Part shown: one piece after another, positions 24,803 through 35,800 of the stretch
How the letters are laid out: every line of letters begins with the position of its first letter
Position numbering within the stretch: the first letter of the stretch is position 1
Source: Lepeophtheirus salmonis
Taxonomy: Eukaryota > Arthropoda > Copepoda > Siphonostomatoida > Caligidae
DNA: 64,000 nucleotides
Assembly (NCBI RefSeq): GCF_016086655.4
Contig: NC_052143.2
Location: 27,853,886-27,917,885 of the forward strand
Reading direction: 5' to 3'
Notes under the pieces: generated by a model
The model's input: only the letters and a program-made list of their open reading frames with translations
Told to the model about the DNA's origin: nothing
The model's database searches: none
Program-made: the position numbers and the translations under genes

Positions 24803-26764
24803 TAAGGGTGATAATTTTGGTAAGAATGGAAAAGCGTGCGAGGAGAAAAGAAGAATTACTTATGGCATCATTGATTAAATAATATACATCTTCTTCTATC
24901 AATCATGAACGTTATCATTCCCGCCTTTATTATTCAATATTAATATAATATGAGATGGTGATAGTCGATAGAGAACTGAATAAAATCCCCAAAATGACGT
25001 TGCCTTCTCTTTGGATTTATGAAAATGGAGGCCCAGGAATTTGGAAAATACTTACCGGATGAGAAACAGATGGTTTGTCGGATTTGTCGATATAAATGTG
25101 CCTTTAGTCCCCTGTCTAGAATTACACGCCACTCATTATCCTCATCTCATAACAAGAGTATGGATATTCATCTATAAAATCAATTTGACGATGAATACAT
25201 CAAGTCAGACTTTAACTTTGATCTCACAACGATGCTTATTGCATGTAATATAACCTTATCCATTGCTAATCATCTACGTTCAAAAAATTTATGGAGAAAT
25301 ACAAGGGTAAACATATCCCTTCCCGAGGAACCATCATTAAATTAATGGAGGATGTTGGTACTGATGTCATATATAGAAATACATATAAAAATGTTTTAAG
25401 TCATCCACACCAAATGATGATCAAGTTATCAGTAAAAAGTATTTACGAATATCGAAATGGAACTTTGAATTTTGTACTATCTCTCAGTAAGTATTCAATT
25501 TTTTTTTTAATCTAACCATAAAATATGATTCTATTTTAGCTAAACATATCAAGAATTATGAAACACAACTCAGTAAAGGGCAAAAACAACTGCTTAAATG
25601 GTCACAACAACGGGGGTAGTAGCTTTGGATGGTTTGCAACTAGTTTGTCTGAGACTACTTACTTCGCTTTAAGACTTGGGTATGATAATTAGGTTTTCCA
25701 ATATTACATAGTCAATAAATATTACTTTTTTATCACTAAAGGCTTAGCTATGGTTGATGGGCTCCAAGAAGTGGTGTTCAGAAAACTCATAAAAGGCAAA
25801 AACAACTGTTTAAATGGTCACAACAACGAGGGTAGTTACATTGGGTGTTGCATTATAATTAACAATTGTGTATATCCTTCATGATAACAGTATGTTGTTA
25901 TATAAGCATACTTAAATAACGGGGAAAATCTTTTTGATGCTCTTAATAGGGAGTAATATCGCCGGACATTACTACATAATTAGCTTTTGCTCTAAATCTT
26001 TACGATTAATTTATTTCTAACATTTTTTTATTAATATATTTATTGTCTAATTTTATGATTTTGACATTTACTTTATTATTAATAATTAGTTAGATCTCAT
26101 CGGTAGAGATATATCTATCCTGTGCACAATTGTATATAGCAACTTCCACATGAAGAAGAGGGGTGATTATCTTTTTGATTAAACTCCACGTCTCGCTTGT
26201 GTATTGCAACCTAAAGTTATGACATATTTAACTGAATTCCGATGTTAAAACAAGAAAAACATTTCTGGATCAATCTATTATTTCAATATTCTGTATTTAT
26301 AATTTTTTATTATTAATAGTTATATGATTTTAATTGTTTAATTTTGTATATTTAACTTAAATGTTTAATGGTTTATTTTTTAGTATGTAGATTATATTTA
26401 ATTAAAGCCTTCTTTTTAAACTTTGAGCTTCAAATATATTTCAAATACTCTACTTTGTCGTTTCATTAGCTATTATTCTGAGAATAAGGTTCATAATGAA
26501 TTACAATTTCATGGAGTGTGACGTTTTCAAATCTACTGTAACGGATAAAAAACGTCGAAGTCAATTATACGTAGTATATCTTCATTAAACATTTTGCTAA
26601 TAAATACATTCGTTTATTAGCAAAATGTTTAATGAAGATATACTACTATGATTTTTGAGGGTAAAAATCATAATAAAGCAGGCAGATGATAATCACATCA
26701 GTATTTTAAACAATGATACCATATGTATTTTTTTCCCCCTCCTCCTCGCACGTATTATCAACTA
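24803..26764 (+). mobile_element. Element A copy 6, near full length
   Basis: A 1.96 kb copy. The left end is TAAGGGTGATAATTTTGGTA; the right end is shortened to CTCGCACGTATTATCAACTA. The plus-strand frame from about 25027 reads MEAQEFGKYLPDEKQMVCR... in shifting frames, then ICRYKCAFSPL-like, SMDIHL and KHIPSRGTIIKLMEDVGTDV (25291-25515). The rest is non-coding AT-rich tail. It cannot encode a full transposase. Confidence 0.85.
26571..26646. repeat. Perfect hairpin, 34-bp arms and 8-nt loop
   Basis: 26571-26604 (GTAGTATATCTTCATTAAAC...) is exactly inverted at 26613-26646 around TACATTCG. Other element A copies have only one arm here, followed by CTTTCGTTATACCCTCAAAA. Directly after the hairpin the sequence flips back (TGATTTTTGAGGGTAAAAATCAT), leaving a second small inversion. 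This looks like a template-switch event private to copy 6. Confidence 0.95.
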
Positions 26765-26799
26765 TTGCCAATAGGTAAAGTTGATAATAATTCATAACG

Positions 26800-28695
26800 T
26801 AAAGTTGATTATTCTGTAGAGAAAAACGCGTGCAAGGAGAAGGGCGGGGGGAGGGGCGAAAGACTTATGGTATCATTGTTTAAAATACTGATGTGATTTT
26901 CATCTGCCTGCTTTATTATGATTTTTGAGGGTATAACGAAAGTATTTATTAGCAAAATGTTTAAGGAAGATATACTACTCATAATTGACTTAGACGTTTT
27001 TATCCGTTACGGTAGATTTGAAAACGTAACACTCCATTAAATTGTAATTCATTATGAACCATATTCTCCGAATAATAACTAATGAAATGACAAAATAGAG
27101 TATTTCAAAATATATTTGAAGTTTCATGTTTAAAAAGAAGACTAAAATTAAATATAATCTACATACTAGAAAACAAACCATCATACATTTAAGTTAAATA
27201 TGTATAAAAAATTAAACAATTAGAATCATATAACTAATAATAAAAATAAATTATAAATACAGAATAATGAAATAATAGATTGATTCAAGTAATATTTTCT
27301 TGTTCTAACATGAATTCAGTTAAATATGTCGTAACTTTAAGTTGCTAAACACAAGCCAGACGTGGAGTTTAATCAAAAAGATCATTGCCCTTTTTTCCTA
27401 ATGTGGAAATTGCTATATACAATGGTGCACAGGATAGATATATCTCAACGGATGAGATCTAAATAATTTTTAATAATAAAGTAATGTCAAAATCATAAAA
27501 TTAGACAATAAATATACTAATAAAAAAAATGTTAGAAAATCATCTTAAAGATTTAGAACATAAGCTAATTATGTAGTAATGTCCGGCAATATTACTCCTT
27601 CTTAAGAGCATCAAAAAAGATATTCCCCCCCCATTATTTATGCTTATATAACAACATACTATTATCATGAAGGATATACACAACTGCTAATTAGAATGCT
27701 ACACCCATTGTAACTACCCCCATTGTTGTGACCATTTAAGCAGTTAAGCCATTTCTTGGAGCCTATCAACCATAGCTAAGCCTTAAGTGATAAAAATATA
27801 AAAAAGTAATATTTATTGACTATGTAATATTGGAAAACCTAATGATCATACCCAAGTCTTTCAGTGAAGAATCTAGTGTCAGACAAACTTGTTGCAAACC
27901 ATCCAATGCTACTACTCCCGTTGTTGTGACCATTTAAGCACTTTTTTTAGCCATTTAATGAGTAGTGTATCATAATTCTTGATAATTTTGGCTAAAATAG
28001 AATTATATTTTTAAAAAAATGAATACTTACTGTTAGATGGTACAAAATTCAGAGTTCCATTTCGTATTTTGGTGTGGATGACTCTAAACATGCTGAAAAT
28101 TATCTTAATTTCACAATTTACAATGGGGCTATGTCTATAAATGACATCATTACCAAAATCCACCATTAATGAATGATGGTTCCTCAGGAAGGGAAGAATT
28201 CACCCGTGTATTTCTCCATAAATTTTTTGAACGTAGGATGACTAGCAATAGATAAGGTTATATTACATGCAATAAGCATCTTTGTGAGATCAAAGTTAAA
28301 GTCTGACTTTATGTATTCATCGTTAACTTGATTTTATAGATGAATATCCATGCTCTTGATATGAGATGAGCATAATGAGTGGCGTGGAATTCTAGACAGG
28401 GTACTAAAGGCACATTTATATCGATAAATCCATCTGCTTTTAATCCGGTAAGTATTTTCCGAATTCTTGGGCCTCCATTTTCTGAAATCCAGACAGAAGG
28501 CGACGTTATTTTGGGTATTTTATTCAGTTCTCCATCGACTATTGCATCTAATATTATATTAATATTGAATAATAAAGGCGGGAATGATTACGTTCTTGAT
28601 AGAAGAAGATATATATTATTTAATCAATGATGCCATAAGTATTTTTCTCTTCTCCTCGCACGCTTTTGTATTCTTACCCAAAATTATCAACCTTG
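26800..28695 (-). mobile_element. Element A copy 7, near full length, opposed to copy 6
   Basis: A 1.9 kb copy in the opposite direction to copy 6, separated by 35 bp. Its outer end begins TAAAGTTGATTATTCTGTAG (26800) and its far end is AAATTATCAACCTTG (28695). A partial third terminus (TAAAGTTGATAAT, 26776-26788) lies in the spacer. The BED-like N-terminal region is at about 28.5-28.2 kb on the minus strand and is heavily frameshifted. Confidence 0.85.
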
Positions 28696-28699
28696 ATCA

Positions 28700-29330
28700 T
28701 GAGGTGCCGATAAGCAGTGATGAATGTTGTGGGAATCGTGTATTGCGCAAGCGTGCCCGCAAATACAACTTCAACTATCTGGTTCCTCAGTTTTCTTTCG
28801 GACATAAACAAACTTTTATTCACAAATCATGATGGCCGATGAGTAATTTCGAACATACTTATAAGATATTTCAATGATGATTTTTTTAACATTCAACTTA
28901 TCTGAAAATTTACTAAACATAGAAGCTTTCCTTCACCGAAATATAGTTCTAGTACTTAGTACTATCCAATCAAAATATATTATAAAGAAAAAAATTTAAT
29001 GTCAGTTATAACTTATTGTATGATACAAATTGTATTTATTGTCATAACATAAAAATTTGGTTATGAATAACAAGGTGTATATAACAAATCGTAAATATCA
29101 TGTGAGTAAATTAAATGAAAACTATAATAATTTATCCATGAGGTTGTAGATGTTAATTCCTTACATGGGTACATAAAACCATTTAGGTAAAGACAAATCA
29201 GTCACGACAATCCAAGTCTAAGAGAGAAATAGCCTTAAATTTGGTATTCCCATAATACTTAGAGGAAGCAGTTGAGTTTCATATGATGCAATGACAACAA
29301 TGGTAGTGTGTGAGCCCTTAGAATAGATAT
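28700..29330. other. AT-rich DNA without a supported gene
   Basis: Sequence between element A copy 7 and the next retroelement relic. A 28.58-28.83 kb open frame starts inside element A and runs out through CGKRV-like Cys/Arg-rich sequence with no recognised domain. Nothing else is visible. Confidence 0.45.
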
Positions 29331-30310
29331 CATCCTAAGGGAAGGGTTGTATATTATTTCCATATAAATAACTATGTATAAATGTATATTATATTCTGTA
29401 AAATTATGTAAGACATAATATATTGTCATTTAATTAGAGAATATCAAGCTCATCATTACATCACGCAGACGGCAATGCGTAAAAAGTATATTTAATCATC
29501 GTTAGACCAGAGAAGCAAGTAGGTGAAAGGGTGACGTCTAATAAGGACATCAAATTGGCCGAAGTCTAAAGGAGCACAATTAAGATTATTTGATGACGCA
29601 AATAAAATATGTGACTGATATATTAATGGAGAATAGTAGAAACGTTAAAAAATAATCAAAATAGTCTAAATGATTAAGTATCAAATGGTGTTAACGCAAA
29701 TACAAAGTCAAGTTGACTCAATATATACCAAAGAAGTCAAAGCCGTAGGAGATCGTAGAACAAGAGCCAAAAAAGTAATGTTTGCCCTGCAAAAGACTTC
29801 GAATGCACAAGATGTGGTAAGAGAGGCCACTATGCAAGATATACTTGCATAGTATAAAAGTGTATAAAAGAAAACTCTATTCAAAAATTTGAAGTGAATA
29901 AATTTACCCATCGATGCATTGATTGTCCATGAAAAAATTACTTCAAAATATGATAGCTATATATGACAGTGGTGCAATTGTATCTGTCACTAGATCAAGA
30001 GTTCAAAGCAAATATCGATTCCAACCCAATTAAAAGAGTAACTTTAACATAAATTATTTATTTATTTATTTACACATGAAGGGAGAGGGACTATTGTATA
30101 TTATTAATATAAAACTTCCGTAATAATGTTATTGTATTCTTTAAATTTATGCGAGACAAAATATATTGTTAGTTAATTAGAGAACATCAAACCCATCATT
30201 ACAGGAAATGTACTCATTACTTCTTAGTGACCATAAAGGATGAATAGATAACTTGGGCACGAAGTCTAAAGAATATAAATGAGGCAATAAAGTAATAAAT
30301 TATTGTAAAT
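29330..30310 (+). pseudogene. LTR-retroelement gag/protease relic between diverged direct repeats
   Basis: At 29.78-29.85 kb one frame reads FECTRCGKRGHYARYTC, a nucleocapsid zinc knuckle with one extra residue before the last Cys. About 100 bases later another frame reads IAIYDSGAIVSVT, a retropepsin-type DSGA active site. The flanks at 29.33-29.60 and 30.07-30.28 kb resemble each other (TATTGT.A.TTAATTAGAGAA.ATCAA, then CATCATTACA, then CGAAGTCTAAAG). They may be diverged LTRs of a heavily deleted element, or two copies of a leader. No RT or integrase is present. Confidence 0.55.
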
Positions 30311-30349
30311 AATTACGTGTTGACAATTAAATGTTTACAAAACATTTAT

Positions 30350-31140
30350 TCCATTAAGTGATCAAGAATTCCCTCAACTTTTTAGTACTTAGTTTGGACA
30401 TCCTTTTCGTATTGATCATATTCATCATACCTAAGACTCTCAGTATCACAATTGACAATTGAGAGATTTTTGTATACATGTTTTCACTTCTTGAGAGTTC
30501 CTTTAGTTTTGTGTTGCCAGGATTCTTTTGAAGCACTTCTTGTAACTTGGTTTTGAACGGCTCTTCCTTCAAATATTGAGTCAGATTTTCTAATATGGTC
30601 AGGCTGGTAAGAAGAGGCAATCTTTCCTCAAGCGCAGTTATTTGAGAAAAAATTCCCTGTATAAATACGACTTCTTCTCTTAAAGAATCATTATTAATTA
30701 CTTCTAGTACTCATCTGGTTGCTGTCAAATTTTCATCAATACTATTTAAATATTCTCTGAAGACGTCGAAGTGATGGTAGTAGTACTCCGCCGCTTTTAA
30801 CCAAGTTCACTATCTTGTTATAATTGGTGATGGAGGGAAGGGGATTTCGTATGAAGCAGTAAATACTCTCTTTCTTCTTCCAAAATTCAAAAACATCTTC
30901 TTCGTATTGGAAATAAGTTCGTTAGTTAGGGGAAAAATTGGTTGAACAACATCTGCAACCCTATGTAATCCATGAGCAACCCATGTAATGTGAATCAATT
31001 CCTAAAATTTATTTCGAAGATTTTCTCCTGCTTTGAGACAATACGAGGTGGCATCAGTGAAAAAAACTTAAGTCTACACGGGACGAAATCTTCTCGCAAA
31101 AGCCAAGGACTCCTGTAATCAGGACCGGGCGCGTGCAAAC
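30350..31140 (-). pseudogene. hAT-like (DUF659/CGGBP1-type) transposase relic, C-terminal part
   Basis: The minus-strand frames give DATSYCLKAGENLR, then HITWVAHGLHRVADVV, TNELISNTKKMFLNFG and EIPFPPSPIITRW-like sequence, and a Leu/Lys-rich tail (30620-30354) with SLTILENLTQYLKEE. This is the DA..Y...AG / H.TC.AHGLHRV / FLKAP..R order of the hAT-like family often annotated as CGG-repeat-binding-protein-like. The Cys of TC.AH is Trp here. Frameshifts lie at 30.99 and 30.8 kb. It may belong to the autonomous partner of element A, which keeps only the N-terminus; this link is inference. Confidence 0.72.
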
Positions 31141-31275
31141 ATGAATTCAAATACGCGTGCAACATGGGTCCATTAAAAAAAAACAATGCAACGTGTTTGG
31201 TAAGATAATAAGTAATAACTAATCACTATTAGTTACTTTGTGGACCCATCATTATTGTTTTTTGTAATTCCATTC

Positions 31276-33016
31276 ATGGCCTCTAAGTGTTGTGCTCCAG
31301 GGTGTATAACGGGCTATGACAACGAGCCATAACAGACTCGTATTACTATCCATCTGTGGCCAAACAAATAGAGAAACCCCGGACTTGATACCGCCTAGCT
31401 GAGAGCCATTCCAAGAGAAACAGATATGAAGAAGACAGATTAGGCACCATCCAAAAGTATGAAGCTGTGTTCCCTGCATTTCAACTAATCTGATTTCATC
31501 TGTGAGTCTAAAAGAATTCAGACCCTTGGCAAGGCTCTAAAGGCTGCTCACTTTTGATGCGTATGCTTATAACTGTCCTTCCTTTATAGGTACCTCAAAC
31601 CAGATGTGGTACCATCCCTATGCCAAACTCCACCAACTACCTCTCAACTCCTAAGGCTTCATCAAGGCCAACTCAAGCTGCGACCACGTCACGTAGGGCT
31701 CAAAATTTCAATGAAATGAGTTCTGTGGAAGAGCTTGTTGACAAATTGGCCAAGGAGGCACTCCCATCAAACTTTATCCTTATCACAAAACCAAGTGTTG
31801 CCCTTTTGAAGCTATCCCATGATGAGAAATTGGGCCCCAAAGTAGTAGCCAGCATCAAGTTTGAGACAGATATGTCATTCAAAATGTACAACTCTGGTGT
31901 GTTGATTGAAAAAAAGGCAGTGTCACACATCACCTCAGAAGGCAAGGTCAACACTGTGATTCAAGCATCATGAGAATGTGGGCTCAAGACTATGTAGAAT
32001 ATCCTAAACGTCAAGACACCTTGAGTTGGCTACGAAAAGAGAGATGTGCTTCGGAAACCAATCTCTGAGAATAACAAACTTGGCCTCTCTTTCTTGAGAG
32101 ATTTTGTCAACTTTCTCATCGGGTGGCAAAGCAATAAAGCACCTGGTCTCAGCAACCTTCCTAGCAACAAAGCAGACGTGCCTTGCTGCAGCAGATCTGG
32201 CAGAGTATCTTCTCCTGGATGAAGACTTCTCCTATGTATTCCTCGGCATGTTCCAGTCTGATCCCATCGAAAGAAGGTTCGGCTGGTAGAAACAACTAAG
32301 TAGAGGGATCTACCACATCAGCGTGAGACAGATCCTGGAAGCAGAGAAAAAGTTTCTGAGTCTTGTCAAATTCTCAGGTAAATAAGATATTTGTTAATAG
32401 TAAGCTTCTTTATTTTGGTATTACTTATTTTCACAATATAATAATATCATAACAATATTTGACTTTTTTAAATTTTCAGGTCTTACTACTTCAGAAATTA
32501 AAGGTCTGCTGGATGAAGACCTGGTAAAAGCTGAGCTCATTTTGACTAACTGGCAACTAGATGACCTCCAGGAACTATCTTCCAAGGGAGAGAGTAATGA
32601 TCACTACTTGTCTGCCGGGTATATTGGTTTTTCTTTGAAGAAAATGATCAGCTGTACATCATGCCAAGAGTTAATGGTCATCAGAGACACACCTACGGAC
32701 TCAATAACCTTCGATAGCCCAACCAATCAGCATGTAGACCTGAAAGTGTTCATTGCCATAATGAGTAGAGGAGGGTTGTCGACTCCATCCGACTTTCTCT
32801 ACCTCTCCTGTCTTTATACTCACTCCATGTTCTCTTACATCACATCTACTCCTGAAAAGAAAGACAGTTTACTTGGCACCCCAAATCCTAGAGCTTCATT
32901 TGTTGCCACATTCCTTGACAGAATGCAGGACAGTTTAAACTCTGACATTATCGCCGTTGTGGGAGTAAAGTGCGAGGAAGGACACTTCTGGACAGCTTTT
33001 CGTCAAAGAATTTAAT
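31276..33016 (+). pseudogene. P-superfamily THAP transposase relic 4, internally deleted
   Basis: Exon 1 begins MASKCCAPGCITGYDNEP with the THAP Cys pair, later LRAIPRE and KLCSLHF; four stops interrupt it, one replacing the conserved Trp. Exon 2 (from an acceptor near 31.59 kb) holds MSSVEELVDKLAKEALPSNF (31713 on). The central catalytic part is deleted: sequence jumps from KVNTVIQAS to the C-terminal NVKTP..GYEKRDVLRK, then DFSYVFLGMFQSDPIERRFG and W*KQLSRGIYH, with a TAG in place of Tyr. A 102-nt intron (32378-32479, GTAAAT...TTTCAG) is retained, joining FSG to LTTSEIKGLL. The last frame (32542-33015) ends TAFRQRI. Confidence 0.88.
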
Positions 33017-33038
33017 TTACTTTGTTTAATGTTATGAG

Positions 33039-33246
33039 TAAAGTTGATGATATTGTAGAGAAAAACGCGTGCAAGGAGAAGGGGGCAAAAAGATATATGT
33101 TATCATTGTTTAAAATACTGATGTGATTATCATCTGTCTGCTTTATTACGATTTTTGAGGGTATAACGAATGTATTTATTAGCAAAATGTTTAATGAAGA
33201 TATACTAAGTATAATTGACTTCGACGTTTTTTATCAGTTACAGTAG
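33039..33246 (-). mobile_element. Element A copy 8, first end fragment
   Basis: The right-type end (TAAAGTTGATGATATTGTAG) and the following ~200 bp, truncated by the LTR-like repeat. It follows the end of P relic 4 by about 20 bp, at GTTATGAG. Confidence 0.8.
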
Positions 33247-33525
33247 TTACCTTATTTATAGGTGGGAGAGATCCAGGATGACCGAGAGACAAATGTGAAG
33301 AAGGAATGGCGTGTAGGAAATAATACAATAATTATTAAAGGAACATCTGTATTCTTCATAATACAAAACCCTACTCTAATTAACATACAAAATACTATTA
33401 TAAATACTATCAAAATACTATTTTGTCTTTTACGTAGTATAAATACTACGTAATATATATATATATATATATATAAAAGAAAATGCAAGACGATAAGAAG
33501 AACAAGGGAGAAGGAAATACATTAC
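33247..33525 (-). repeat. LTR-like repeat, copy 2
   Basis: Minus-strand version of the block at 5.70-5.96 kb, with TTGTATTATGAAGAATACAG and TCTCTCGGTCATCCTGGA. It holds a TATA-like element in the near-palindrome TTACGTAGTATAAATACTAC and an AT dinucleotide run (33453-33475). It lies between two direct copies of an element A end. Confidence 0.65.
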
Positions 33526-33870
33526 TAAAGTTGATAATATTGTAGAAAAAAACGCGTGCAAGGAGAAGGGGGGAAAAATACATATGGTATCATTGTTTAA
33601 AATACTTATGTGATTATCATCTGCCTGCTTTATTATGATTTTGAGGGTATAACGACAGTATTTATTAGCAAAATGGTTAATGAAGATATACTACGTATAA
33701 TTGACTCAGACGTTTTTTATCCGTCACAGTAGATTTTATAACGTCACACTCCATGAAATTGTAATTCATTATGAACCTTATTCTCAGAATAATAGCTAAT
33801 GAAACGACAAAGTAGAGTATTTGAAATATATTTGAAGTTCAAAGTTTAAAAAAGAAGGCTTTAATTAAAT
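33526..33870 (-). mobile_element. Element A copy 8, second end fragment
   Basis: Starts again with TAAAGTTGATAATATTGTAG and repeats the ~210 bp of the first fragment, then continues about 130 bp further before ending near TTTAATTAAAT. Only non-coding tail is present. Confidence 0.8.
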
Positions 33871-33959
33871 ACTTAGTTCATTGAAATAGTTATTTCTACA
33901 TAATATGAATTATTGATGAGCGTAAGCAGTTATCATATTTGTATTATTAGAGTAGTAAC

Positions 33960-35800
33960 ATGGGGGAAAATTCAAAATGCATCGTTCCACTTAGCAAAAC
34001 GGGATGCAGATCATCAAGTGATTATGTCGGAACCTCAAAGCCATCTTTATATGGTTTTCCAAAAAATGAGGAGCTTTTTGTCAAATGGAAGAGAGCAATA
34101 CCCAGAGATTAGGCACTAAGTATGTATTTTAATCCTTGATTTCATCACAACTGAATGGGTTTGTTTCAAATAAATTTATGCTTTATAATGCAAAAAAATT
34201 TCAGATGGAAAATCTATAAATATTGAGAATGGGGAAGTATGCTCCCTTCACCGGAAAATAATTTCTGTAAAACAGGCTTAACATGTGGCCAGCCGTTGGA
34301 TCGTCGACTATTGAATAGGGATGCTGTACCTTCACAATTTCCTGGTCCAAGTTACTTGTCAAAAAAATACGAAATAAGGAAGGGGACAAAAAGATCAAGA
34401 TCATCTTGGGGAAGAAATTCAGACAACGTTCAAATTAATCATTTGAACCATGAATTTATGGTGAAGGACAATATTGCATCTTTAATTGAATTAAAGGAAA
34501 AAATATCCGAATACAGCATCCCTTCTGATTTGCTCATTATGTCCGAAGATACTTCAATAACATATTTATTGAAAAACAAAATAAAGGTAGTATTTTTTGT
34601 CCTATCTGATAGAAAAACCTATAAGTATCTATTTTTTAGGCGCTCCAACGACTAACTTTAGTTTAAATATAACCTCTAATTTAATCTTTGAAATCTATAA
34701 AGAAGGGAAGCTTCAATCCTCTTCTATTATTAGTCATTTATTAGCTTCTAATAGTATTTGTACCTGTTGTGAACATTTTAGCAACTCTCAAGAGTCTTCC
34801 AAAAACTTCAGACTTCAACACATTGGAGGGAATAAAAAAAAATATACAGGCCATTTTGAATGTTCTTCCAGATATTGAAGATAAGACTTCAAAGCCAATT
34901 AAGATTTTAATGGAGCAGTCTTTAAATATATTGACTCCTATGAATGGACGGCGCTATTCACCTTTTACGTTGACAGTAGCTTCTGTGCGGGAAAATATTT
35001 CTCCTGCATTGTGCAAATACATAGCCCAAGAAGGACTCCTTGCATTACCAACGCGTTACATAATAGATCTGTCGTCATATTTGAACGTGAAAACGGGAAC
35101 GGAGGCGTAATCGTACAAATATCTCCAAACAAGGTTCATATCATTAAAATGGAACCATAAAAAAGTGTCCATTCTCATAGATGAAGTTTATGTAATGCAG
35201 CAAATTGAATACTCCAAAGGCAGAATCACGTGTTTGGAAAATATGGAGCCTACAAAAACATTACTGTGCTTCTTCATCAATAGCATTTCTGGCTATTACA
35301 AGGACGCTGCTGCTATTATCCATGTTTCTCAGATATCCTCCAAGCTAATACAGACATCATCCTACTCAGTTCTTAAGATGGTATCGACGATAGGGGTTGA
35401 CGTCGTCTCAGTTATAACAGATGGACATTTCTGCAAGATTTTTTTTTTTTTAGAACAATGTTAAAGAATGATAAGAATTATCTCGAAAATCCATATTACA
35501 ATGGTAATAGAATATACTTTTTGTTCGATATGGTTCACATTTTTAAGAATATTTATAACAATTAGTTTATTCCGAAATTTTTTTAATGTCCAATGTTTAT
35601 TGGAGTTACAATATCAGCGAATTTTAAACACATCCGTGAGTTATATGAAAAAGAAAGACTTCTATCGGTCAGATATGATCACAAATTAACGGAGAAGGTC
35701 ATTTTTACAATTTGTTATACATTTAAATACTTTATCTACATATATTATTGTATAATATATAAATCATCTGAAATTCCGGCTCTTATTTAAGCAATCAAAA
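33960..35800 (+). pseudogene. P-superfamily THAP transposase relic 5
   Basis: The gene opens MGENSKCIVPLSKTGCRSSS with LYGFPKNEELFVKWKRAIPRD, a good THAP first half. An intron with clean borders (34120-34204) leads to ENGEVCSLH, the distal THAP motif. Next come a helical segment (MVKDNIASLIELKEKISEYS), a coiled-coil-like part, GRRYSPFTLTVASVRENISP, then ILIDEVYVMQQIEYSKGRI with the acidic catalytic motif intact, TKTLLCFFINSISGYYKD, and YFLFDMVHIFKNIYNN (about 35.51-35.57 kb), the DxxHxxKNxxNN motif. Frameshifts and stops at several points and loss of the C-terminus make it inactive. It keeps more of the catalytic core than most copies here. Confidence 0.87.

Noticed and set aside
33430..33475. 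CRISPR-like or regulatory palindromes near the AT run
   Set aside because: No spaced repeats; it is a near-palindrome in an LTR-like repeat followed by a simple dinucleotide run.
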